This document shows positions 16,300 to 21,991 of a stretch of DNA of 23,907 nt, in pieces; position 1 is the first letter of the stretch, and each line of letters starts with the position of its first letter. Position numbers and translations under genes: made by a program. Source of the DNA: JAITWN01 sp964384095 (GTDB lineage Bacteria > Pseudomonadota > Gammaproteobacteria > SZUA-140); assembly GCA_964384095.1 (NCBI GenBank), contig CAYLKC010000023.1:1-23907 (forward strand), read 5' to 3'. A model generated the notes under the pieces. That model was given only the letters and a program-made list of their open reading frames with translations, made no database searches and was not told the DNA's origin.

Positions 16300-17516
16300 A
16301 ACGGCAATCCCCGCGCGAGCCGGGGCAGACGGCCCGCGAGCCCCATCGTCTGGCGCATCAGCAGACGCTTGAGCGGCGGCAGCAGATCGAGCGCGACCAA
16401 GCCAAGCCCGCGGGCCGCGACCAGCGGCGAAAAATCGTTCGAGAACACGCGCACGAGGCCATCGGTCAGCGTCAGCACGCGGGCCTGGTCGGCGGCGCGC
16501 CAGCGCTGATATCGGTCGAGCACGACGGGCGCGCCGGGATCCTCGCCGGCGGCCGCGGCATCGGCAATGACCTCGGCGAACGCAGCAACATCGCGCAGAC
16601 CGAGATTGAAGCCCTGTCCGGCTACCGGATGCAGCGTATGCGCCGCATTGCCGATCAGCGCGAGACGCCCGGCGACATGGCGACGGGCGCTGACGCGGAT
16701 CAGCGGATAGGCGATGCGCACGCCTGCGCGCGTGAAGCGACCCAGGCGATCGCCGAAGCGGGACTGCAGCGCGGCGAGAAACGCGTCGTCCGTCAGCGCC
16801 AGGGTCGCGTCCGCCTGCGCGCGCGACACGGTCCAGACCAGCGAACAGCGATCGCCTGACATCGGCAGCAACGCCAGCGGTCCCTGGGTCGTGAAACGCT
16901 CCCAGGCGCGGTTGCGGTGCGGGTGTTCCGTGCTGACGTTGGCGATGATCGCGCTCTGGCCGTAATCTACGCTGTCGGCACCGATTGCGGCGAGGCGGCG
17001 CGTGACCGACTGTCCGCCGTCGGCGCCGACCAGCAGACGGGTCGTTATCTCACGGGTCTCGCCATTCACGTCGAGGCGCGCACGCAGCGCATCGGGGCCG
17101 TTCTCGATCGCCTGCAGGCGCGCCGGACAGATCATTTCGACGTTCGCGAGCGCCGGCAGGCGCGCGGCGAATACACGGCCGAGGTCGCGATTCTCAACGA
17201 CGTAGCCGAGGGCGTCATAACCGATCGACGCTGCCCGCAGGCGCGCCGCGCCGAAATGGCCGCGATCGGACACATGGATCTCCCCGATCGGCGTGACCGC
17301 CGGGGCAAGCGCGTCCCACAGACCGATCGCCTCGAACACGCGGCGTGTGCCCCAGGCCAGCGCGACCGAACGGTCGTCATAGCTCGGCTGACCGGGCGCC
17401 GAAAACGGCACTGCCTCGACGACCGCGATGCGCAAGGGCCGGTCGCCGAGCGCGCAGGCGAGGCTCGCCCCGACCATGCCACCGCCGACGATCAGGACAT
17501 CGTAGTCGGCGGTCAT
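16296..17516 (-). CDS. ubiH: 2-octaprenyl-6-methoxyphenol hydroxylase UbiH
   Basis: A 406-residue FAD monooxygenase paralogous to its downstream neighbour. It carries the N-terminal FAD motif (LIVGGGMVGASLACAL, from residue 8), the middle GADGGQSVTR motif and a C-terminal GNAAHTLHPVAGQGFNLGLRD. The Asn in place of the usual Asp of GDAAH is itself typical of UbiH, as is the segment DDRSVALAWGTRRVFEAIGLW. UbiH hydroxylates C1 of the ring in ubiquinone synthesis, in the soluble Ubi complex with UbiI and UbiJ. It overlaps both pepP and ubiI by 4 bases (ATGA), so translation of the three is probably coupled. Confidence 0.94.
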   Translation of the reverse strand: MTADYDVLIVGGGMVGASLACALGDRPLRIAVVEAVPFSAPGQPSYDDRSVALAWGTRRVFEAIGLWDALAPAVTPIGEIHVSDRGHFGAARLRAASIGYDALGYVVENRDLGRVFAARLPALANVEMICPARLQAIENGPDALRARLDVNGETREITTRLLVGADGGQSVTRRLAAIGADSVDYGQSAIIANVSTEHPHRNRAWERFTTQGPLALLPMSGDRCSLVWTVSRAQADATLALTDDAFLAALQSRFGDRLGRFTRAGVRIAYPLIRVSARRHVAGRLALIGNAAHTLHPVAGQGFNLGLRDVAAFAEVIADAAAAGEDPGAPVVLDRYQRWRAADQARVLTLTDGLVRVFSNDFSPLVAARGLGLVALDLLPPLKRLLMRQTMGLAGRLPRLARGLPL

Positions 17517-18841
17517 GCCGCGCCCGCCATCAGCTCCTCGATCTCCGCGACCGTCTTCGGCACGCCCGCGGTCAGGACCTCATGCCCGTCGCGCGTCACC
17601 AGGACATCGTCCTCTATGCGGATGCCGATCCCCTGCCAGCGCTTCGCGACCCGGCTGCCCGGCGGGACGTACACCCCCGGCTCGATCGTCATCACCATGC
17701 CGGGTTCGAGCAGGCGCCAGGTATCGCCGATCTTGTAGTCGCCGACATCGTGTACGTCCATGCCGAGCCAGTGGCCGGTGCGGTGCATGAAATACTTGCG
17801 ATAGCTGCCCTTGCGGATCAGCTGCCGGACATCGCCCTTGAGCAGGCCGAGGGACACCAGTCCCCGGGTCAGGCTGCGTACCGCGGCGTCGTGCGGGTCA
17901 TTCCAGTGGTTGCCGGGGTGCACCTTCGCGATCGCCGCGAGCTGCGCCTCGAGCACGACCTCGTAGACCTCGCGCTGGGCATCGCTGAAGCGGCCGTTGA
18001 CCGGAAACGTACGGGTGATGTCAGCAGCGTACCCCTGATACTCGGCGCCGGCGTCGATCAGCACGAGATCACCGTCCCGCAGCGACGCTTCATTCGCGGT
18101 GTAATGCAGGACACAGGCATTGGCGCCGCCGCCGACGATCGACGGGTAGGCGGGGCTGCGCGCGCCCTGGCGCATGAACTCGTGCACCAGTTCAGCCTCG
18201 AGCTGGTACTCCTTCAGGCCGGGGCGACAGCGCGTCATCGCGCGGCAGTGGGCATCGGCCGAGATTGCGGCAGCGCGGCGCATCAGCGCGACCTCGCCGC
18301 GGTCCTTGAACAGCCGCATCTCGTGGACCAGGTGCTCCAGCGACACGATCTCGTCCGGCGGATGCACGCCGGTCCGCGACTTGCGGCGGATGTCCTTGAG
18401 CCACTCGGTGATACGCTGGTCGAACTCGGGATGACAGCCCATCGTGTAGCAGACCTTGTCGCGGTTCTCGAGCAGGCCGGGGAGGATGTCGTCGATCCGG
18501 TCGATCGGCCAGGCGATGTCGGCCTGGTAGTCCTCGACTGCGCCCTCGAGTCCTGCGCGTGGACCGTTCCACAGCTCCATCTTCGGATCGCGGTCGCGGC
18601 AGAAGAGGATGAATTCGCCCTCGGCGCGGCCCGGCACCAGCACCATCACTGCCTCGGGCTCCTCGAAACCGGTCAGGTACCAGAAATCGCTGTCGGGGCG
18701 ATAGGGATGTTCGACGTCGCGATTCCTGATCGTGACCGGCGCCGCCGGCAGGATCGCGATACTGCCCTTGCCCATCATCTGCATGAGCCGGCGGCGCCGG
18801 CGCTGGCGGTCGCGGATCACCGCTGTCGAGGCGCGGGCCAT
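17513..18841 (-). CDS. pepP: Xaa-Pro aminopeptidase (aminopeptidase P)
   Basis: A 442-residue M24B metallopeptidase removing N-terminal residues that precede proline, in the cytoplasm. The N-terminal creatinase-like domain (about 1-170, with NRDVEHPYRPDSDFWYLTGF) and the pita-bread catalytic domain are complete. Metal ligands are visible in LIDAGAEYQGYAADITRTF (two Asp), HRTGHWLGMDVHD (His), MTIEPGVY (Glu) and GIGIRIEDDVLVT (Glu). Length matches the 441 of E. coli. It starts 4 bases after ygfB and overlaps ubiH. An internal ATG at residue 20 is possible, but the charged leader (RDRQRRRRRLMQMM) fits the family. Confidence 0.96.
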   Translation of the reverse strand: MARASTAVIRDRQRRRRRLMQMMGKGSIAILPAAPVTIRNRDVEHPYRPDSDFWYLTGFEEPEAVMVLVPGRAEGEFILFCRDRDPKMELWNGPRAGLEGAVEDYQADIAWPIDRIDDILPGLLENRDKVCYTMGCHPEFDQRITEWLKDIRRKSRTGVHPPDEIVSLEHLVHEMRLFKDRGEVALMRRAAAISADAHCRAMTRCRPGLKEYQLEAELVHEFMRQGARSPAYPSIVGGGANACVLHYTANEASLRDGDLVLIDAGAEYQGYAADITRTFPVNGRFSDAQREVYEVVLEAQLAAIAKVHPGNHWNDPHDAAVRSLTRGLVSLGLLKGDVRQLIRKGSYRKYFMHRTGHWLGMDVHDVGDYKIGDTWRLLEPGMVMTIEPGVYVPPGSRVAKRWQGIGIRIEDDVLVTRDGHEVLTAGVPKTVAEIEELMAGAA

Positions 18842-18845
18842 CGCG

Positions 18846-19448
18846 TCAGTGCAGGACGGGCCGGTCGGCGGCGCCGCGGCGTTCGGCCTCGAGGGTCTCG
18901 TAGACCAGAGTCACCCCGGCACGCAGGTACTCGACGAGCTCCGCATAGGCACGCTCGTCCTCCTCGCTGTCGTCGGTATCGCTGCTCGCACGCGAGATCT
19001 CGACGATGTCGGCGGTGATCTCGCGCACGTCCTCGGGCAGGGCCTCGGTGTCGCCGATCCCGCCGGCGCCCAGTCCATAGAGAAAACCACGGCACCAGCC
19101 GGACACCGCCTCGGCGCGCTGGCCCAGGGATTCGCCGTCATCGGGCAGCAGTGGCGAGAACACCAGCTCCGCATCGTCGAGGTCACGCACCGTGGCCTCA
19201 TAGAGGCCGCTCAGCAGCGCCCGCTCCTGCCTCATCGGCATCGCCGTGGTCCCGGCGGCGAAAGCAGGGCGGATGATCGCGCCACCGGCGTCGCCGGCGG
19301 GTGAATCGGCGACCAGCAGCGCAATCCATTCCTCTTCGACGACCTCGCCACGGGCGCACAGCAGACCGCAGAGGACGCCATGATTCTCCGCCGCATCGCT
19401 GGCGATGCCGAGTCTGCGAAAGGCCTGGTTCAGCTCTGACAACTGCAT
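18846..19448 (-). CDS. ygfB: UPF0149 family protein YgfB
   Basis: A 200-residue acidic, mostly helical UPF0149 protein. The conserved opening LNQAFRRLGIASDAAENHGVLCGLLCARG and the middle motif WCRGFLYGLG identify YgfB, which heads the pepP-ubiH-ubiI cluster in gammaproteobacteria. Its biochemical role is unclear; in Pseudomonas it has been tied to control of a lysis/recycling amidase regulator. The ATG at 19448 begins the conserved domain; the frame stays open farther upstream to 19697 but runs into the divergent coiled-coil gene with no family similarity. A GGAG lies about 11 bases upstream. A minus-strand TATCAT (19521-19526) is a possible -10, with no good -35. Confidence 0.92.
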   Translation of the reverse strand: MQLSELNQAFRRLGIASDAAENHGVLCGLLCARGEVVEEEWIALLVADSPAGDAGGAIIRPAFAAGTTAMPMRQERALLSGLYEATVRDLDDAELVFSPLLPDDGESLGQRAEAVSGWCRGFLYGLGAGGIGDTEALPEDVREITADIVEISRASSDTDDSEEDERAYAELVEYLRAGVTLVYETLEAERRGAADRPVLH

Positions 19449-19552
19449 CGGGGGTCGCTCTCCGGAGTCCGTCCTCGGGCAGCCGCGGCGGAATCGCCGT
19501 GATTTGCCATGAGATTGTCTATGATAAAGAAAAATCACTGCGGCGGCGAACA

Positions 19553-19580
19553 TTGACCATCGGCACGACGGCGCTATATT
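19553..19580 (+). promoter_or_regulatory. Sigma70 promoter for the zapB-like/zapA genes
   Basis: TTGACC (19553-19558, 5 of 6) and TATATT (19575-19580, 5 of 6) are 16 bases apart, the best promoter match in the gap. The expected transcript start is about 19586-19588, only 3-5 bases before the ATG at 19591. The transcript would be nearly leaderless, and no ribosome-binding site exists before this ATG. Confidence 0.65.
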
Positions 19581-19590
19581 CTGGACCACT

Positions 19591-19824
19591 ATGAACATGC
19601 GCAAGACCAGTCCGGCAGAAAGGCTCGACCTCGAACAGCTGATCCGGCAATTCGAGGAACTGATTGCCCTGTGCGAACGGCTGCAGGAAGAAAACATCCG
19701 GCTCCGGGCAAAGCATTCGCAGCTGCAATCCTCTCACGCCCGGCTCGCCGACAAGACCGAGCTGTCCCGTCGCCAGCTCGAAACGATGATCAGCCGCCTC
19801 AAGACCCTGGAAGCCGAGCTATGA
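19591..19824 (+). CDS. Small coiled-coil protein (TIGR02449/ZapB-like)
   Basis: A 77-residue protein that is almost entirely a heptad-repeat coiled coil (about residues 10-75, rich in Leu, Glu, Gln and Arg). It resembles ZapB and the TIGR02449 family found directly upstream of zapA in many gammaproteobacteria. ZapB bridges ZapA-FtsZ to the nucleoid-terminus organiser MatP, so a division role at the Z-ring is a reasonable inference from the neighbour. The stop overlaps the zapA ATG (ATGA). Starts at 19591 and 19597 are both possible; neither has a ribosome-binding site, and the promoter lies immediately upstream. Confidence 0.85.
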   Translation: MNMRKTSPAERLDLEQLIRQFEELIALCERLQEENIRLRAKHSQLQSSHARLADKTELSRRQLETMISRLKTLEAEL

Positions 19825-20153
19825 CCACCACCGTCAAGACCGACCCGGTCGCCGTCACTGTCAGGATCCTCGACAAGGAATACCGGGTCGCGTGCCCGTT
19901 GGAGGAACAGGAATCCCTGCTCGAATCGGCCCGCTACCTGAACAACAAGATGCGCGAGGTGCGCGACACCGGCAAGGTGATCGGACTCGACCGCATCTCG
20001 GTGATGGCCGGCCTCAACCTTGCCCACGAACTGATGCAGCAGAAGGCGCGCGCGAGTCATTTCGATGACGCCCTGACCCCGCGCCTGGTCGCGCTCCAGC
20101 GCAAGGTCGAACGTGTCCTCGATCACCACCGCAACCGCGCCATCGATTTCTGA
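19821..20153 (+). CDS. zapA: Cell division protein ZapA
   Basis: A 110-residue ZapA homologue, a tetrameric protein that cross-links FtsZ protofilaments. The N-terminal globular part (VAVTVRILDKEYRVACPLEEQESLLESARYLN) and the following long helix (IGLDRISVMAGLNLAHEL, then a coiled coil to the end) are typical; length agrees with the 109 of E. coli. The ATG at 19821 overlaps the stop of the upstream coiled-coil gene. The gene ends inside a 17-bp tandem duplication whose second unit belongs to the 6S RNA promoter. zapA-ssrS-fau is a conserved arrangement. Confidence 0.96.
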   Translation: MTTTVKTDPVAVTVRILDKEYRVACPLEEQESLLESARYLNNKMREVRDTGKVIGLDRISVMAGLNLAHELMQQKARASHFDDALTPRLVALQRKVERVLDHHRNRAIDF

Positions 20154-20175
20154 TCCCCATTGATTTCTGATCCCC
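20141..20175. repeat. 17-bp tandem duplication at zapA end / 6S promoter
   Basis: CATCGATTTCTGATCCCC (20141-20158) is followed with period 17 by CATTGATTTCTGATCCCC (20158-20175), one mismatch. The first unit encodes the last ZapA residues and the stop; the second provides the TTGATT used as the -35 of the 6S RNA promoter. Confidence 0.85.
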
Positions 20176-20188
20176 GGCGCAGGATCAT
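20160..20188 (+). promoter_or_regulatory. Candidate promoter of 6S RNA
   Basis: TTGATT (20160-20165) and GATCAT (20183-20188) are 17 bases apart, each matching the consensus at four positions or more. The predicted start near 20195 coincides with the 5' strand of the closing stem of the 6S RNA, which supports both calls. Confidence 0.5.
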
Positions 20189-20194
20189 AGACCT

Positions 20195-20387
20195 CGGGTA
20201 TCCCCTGCGGCGCCCGTTAGCGGACCTGAACTACTCTTGAGCCTAATCACAAGCCCCGGGGATGAAACGCCGGCAGCTTTGTGCAAGTCCGCCACGAGCG
20301 GAAAGCCTGTGATGCCGCCATTGTCCCCACCTGAACCTCTGGTTCAAGGGCGACGGTCCGCGACGACGCACGCGGAGGATACCCCTT
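20195..20387 (+). ncRNA. ssrS: 6S RNA (SsrS)
   Basis: A non-coding segment of about 190 bases between zapA and fau, the standard place for 6S RNA, which binds sigma70-RNA polymerase in stationary phase. The ends pair: GGGTATCC (20196-20203) with GGATACCC (20377-20384), and the stem continues inward to GCG/CGC. The conserved 3' hairpin TGAACC-TCT-GGTTCA (20332-20346), followed by AAGGG and a GTCCGCGACGACGC segment, closely resembles the corresponding part of E. coli 6S RNA. A T-poor CCCCTTTCCTG follows, so the 3' end is probably made by processing. Exact ends are estimates. A covariance-model search would confirm it. Confidence 0.8.
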
Positions 20388-20418
20388 TCCTGTTCCCGCG
20401 CTGCCGGACTGCCCGTCG

Positions 20419-21021
20419 ATGACCGCCACCCGCACCACCCTGCGCAAGCAGCTCCGCGCCCGCCGCCGCAGGCTCGACGCGGCGACGCGCCATGCCGCCG
20501 CGGCCGGGCTGCTCAAGGTCGCCGCGATGAGCGCAGCGATTCGCCGCAGCCGCCATATCGCTTTCTATCTGCCGAACGACGGCGAGCAGGACATCCTGCC
20601 TGTGCTCGAGCGCGCCTGGGCGCAACACAAGCACTGCTACCTGCCGGTGCTCGACGGGCTGAAACCGCCACGGCTGCGTTTCGCGCGCTATGAACCAGGC
20701 GACCCGCTGAACCCGAACCGTTTCGGCATCCCCGAACCCTGCCTGCCGGCGCGCGAATGCGTCGGCGCCGCCGCGCTCGACCTCGTGCTGATGCCGCTCG
20801 TCGCCTTCGACGGCGATGGCAACCGCCTCGGCATGGGCGGCGGATTCTACGATCGCACGCTCGCCTTCCTGCGTCATCGCCGGCACTGGCGCCGGCCGCG
20901 GTGCTACGGCGTCGCCTTCGAGTTCCAGCGCATCGGTCGCATCGCGCCGGAACCCTGGGACGCACCGCTCGACGGCTGCCTGACGGAGGCGCGGGAATAC
21001 CGCTTCCCGGGGGGGAACTGA
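20419..21021 (+). CDS. fau: 5-formyltetrahydrofolate cyclo-ligase
   Basis: A 200-residue enzyme (YgfA/Fau) that converts 5-formyl-THF to 5,10-methenyl-THF using ATP. Family features are the basic N-terminal helix (TLRKQLRARRRRLD), IAFYLPNDGEQD, the NRFGIPEP motif and the ATP/Mg-binding GMGGGFYDRTL (from residue 138). LVLMPLVAFDGDGNRLG is also diagnostic. It follows the 6S RNA by about 30 bases, as in E. coli, where a dual transcript covers ssrS and this gene. The next gene begins 2 bases after its stop. Confidence 0.95.
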   Translation: MTATRTTLRKQLRARRRRLDAATRHAAAAGLLKVAAMSAAIRRSRHIAFYLPNDGEQDILPVLERAWAQHKHCYLPVLDGLKPPRLRFARYEPGDPLNPNRFGIPEPCLPARECVGAAALDLVLMPLVAFDGDGNRLGMGGGFYDRTLAFLRHRRHWRRPRCYGVAFEFQRIGRIAPEPWDAPLDGCLTEAREYRFPGGN

Positions 21022-21023
21022 GC

Positions 21024-21479
21024 ATGCAGCACTGGCTGATGAAATCAGAACCGGAGACCTTCTCGATCGCGGAGCTCGCGCGCCGGCCGCGCCGCACCGA
21101 GCACTGGGACGGCGTGCGCAACTACCAGGCGCGCAACTACATGCGCGAGATGCGACGCGGCGATCAGGCCTATTTCTACCATTCGAACTGCGCCACACCG
21201 GGCATCGCCGGCATCGTCGAGATCGCGCGCGAGGCCTATCCCGACTTCACCGCGCTCGACCCCGAGAGTCCGTATCACGACCCCCGATCGACGCCGGAAC
21301 AGCCGCGCTGGGACATGGTCGATGTCCGCCTCGTCCGCATCTTCGACCGCGTGATCGGCCTCCGGGAGCTGAAGGAATGCCCCGAACTCGATGGCATGCC
21401 GCTGCTGCGGAAGGGCAGCCGGCTGTCGGTGATGCCGGTCGACGCCGCGCACTGGCGATTCATCCTGACACTGGAATAA
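21024..21479 (+). CDS. EVE domain-containing protein
   Basis: A 151-residue single-domain EVE protein (PUA-like superfamily, relative of human THYN1). The opening HWLMKSEPETFSIAEL, followed by WDGVRNYQARNYMREMRRGDQAYFYHS and GIAGIVEIAREAYPD, is diagnostic. EVE domains bind modified bases in DNA or RNA; the ligand of this family is not settled. The ATG is preceded by a GGGGGGAA run that can act as a ribosome-binding site and lies 2 bases after fau, so the two are co-translated. The frame is also open upstream inside fau but that part is a shadow of fau. Confidence 0.95.
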   Translation: MQHWLMKSEPETFSIAELARRPRRTEHWDGVRNYQARNYMREMRRGDQAYFYHSNCATPGIAGIVEIAREAYPDFTALDPESPYHDPRSTPEQPRWDMVDVRLVRIFDRVIGLRELKECPELDGMPLLRKGSRLSVMPVDAAHWRFILTLE

Positions 21480-21546
21480 AGCTGTTTTCCGCGCTTCGGC
21501 ACTGCGTCGATCGCGTTCGCGATGCGCGCGCGGACTCCGCTCGATG

Positions 21547-21578
21547 GCATGCGCGCTCGGCTCATCGGGCGCGCATGC
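21547..21578. repeat. 10-bp-armed GC-rich inverted repeat
   Basis: GCATGCGCGC (21547-21556) and GCGCGCATGC (21569-21578) pair perfectly around a 12-base loop, just before the AT-rich island. It is followed on the plus strand by an A-run, not a T-run, so it does not look like a terminator for the EVE gene. Confidence 0.55.
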
Positions 21579-21631
21579 AAAAAATATTCAAGATTCACTC
21601 GCGCACGTCGATACACAATCGAATGTAAAAT

Positions 21632-21661
21632 TTTGCACAAGACACTAGCATTATGTGCAAA
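21632..21661. promoter_or_regulatory. Operator-like dyad upstream of the H1-like gene
   Basis: TTTGCACA (21632-21639) and TGTGCAAA (21654-21661) form a perfect 8-bp dyad with 14 bases between. It brackets the -35 position of the candidate promoter and ends 6 bases before the -10, the usual place for a repressor or activator site. The regulator is unknown. Confidence 0.5.
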
Positions 21662-21673
21662 GATGTTTATACT
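21645..21673 (+). promoter_or_regulatory. Candidate promoter of the H1-like gene
   Basis: TATACT (21668-21673, 5 of 6) lies in an AT-rich stretch about 25 bases upstream of a perfect ribosome-binding site. The -35 position (around 21645-21650, CTAGCA) is poor, which with the flanking dyad suggests activator dependence. Expected start is about 21680. Confidence 0.45.
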
Positions 21674-21705
21674 ACATTTGCCTTTCAACACTTGGAGGAT
21701 ATGAA

Positions 21706-21864
21706 ATGGCCACCAAAAAGAAGACGGCAACCAAAAAGAAGGCAGTGACGAAGAAGAAGAAGACGGCGGTGAAGAAGAAGGCCGCCCCGAAGAAGAAGGC
21801 GGCAGCAAAGAAGAAGAAGGCTGCACCGAAGAAGAAAAAGAAGAAGGCCGCCAAGAAGAAGTAA
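21706..21864 (+). CDS. Lysine-rich histone H1-like protein
   Basis: A 52-residue protein made only of Met, Ala, Thr, Val, Pro and Lys. Lysine makes up 29 of 52 residues, in runs of three to six separated by AAP, TAV or AAA triplets, like the C-terminal tails of eukaryotic H1, chlamydial Hc1 and AlgP-type proteins. It should be unstructured, strongly basic and DNA- or RNA-binding; nucleoid compaction is the likely role but is inferred from composition alone. The ATG at 21706 is fixed by GGAGG 7 bases upstream; another ATG five bases earlier is out of frame. It stands alone with its own AT-rich upstream region and a strong terminator. Confidence 0.85.
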   Translation: MATKKKTATKKKAVTKKKKTAVKKKAAPKKKAAAKKKKAAPKKKKKKAAKKK

Positions 21865-21896
21865 GCTTCACGCAACAGGTAGTACGGGGTAGCAGT

Positions 21897-21921
21897 CGCG
21901 GGTTTCATGATGAAACCCGCG
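21897..21921. repeat. Perfect 25-base palindrome before the terminator
   Basis: CGCGGGTTTCAT and ATGAAACCCGCG flank a single G, giving 12-bp arms. It lies 32 bases after the H1-like stop and 12 bases before the terminator hairpin. As RNA the loop must open to at least three bases. It may be a second terminator part, an RNA-stability hairpin or a protein site. Confidence 0.7.
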
Positions 21922-21933
21922 CGCCCCGGAAAG

Positions 21934-21965
21934 GCGAAAAGGCCCGCATTTGCGGGCCTTTTCGC
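21934..21965. terminator. Bidirectional intrinsic terminator (H1-like gene / ilvA)
   Basis: Arms GCGAAAAGGCCCGCA and TGCGGGCCTTTTCGC (15 bp, perfect) form a GC-rich stem flanked by an A-run on the left and a T-run on the right. It therefore works as an intrinsic terminator in both directions, serving the H1-like gene on plus and ilvA on minus. Confidence 0.9.
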
Positions 21966-21991
21966 TTTATGGACTGCGCCCGGTGCAGGCG

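Noticed and set aside
15127..16509. Plus-strand frame of 460 codons opposite ubiI and ubiH
   Set aside because: Antisense shadow crossing two overlapping, well-identified genes.
16296..17516. Asp-to-Asn change in the GDAAH flavin motif as a damaging mutation
   Set aside because: UbiH proteins commonly have GNAA at this point, so it supports the assignment.
17345..19018. Plus-strand frame of 557 codons opposite ubiH, pepP and ygfB
   Set aside because: Crosses three real genes; no recognisable domain, only antisense composition.
21547..21578. Intrinsic terminator after the EVE-domain gene
   Set aside because: The hairpin is followed by an A-run rather than a T-run on the plus strand, so it lacks the terminator signature.
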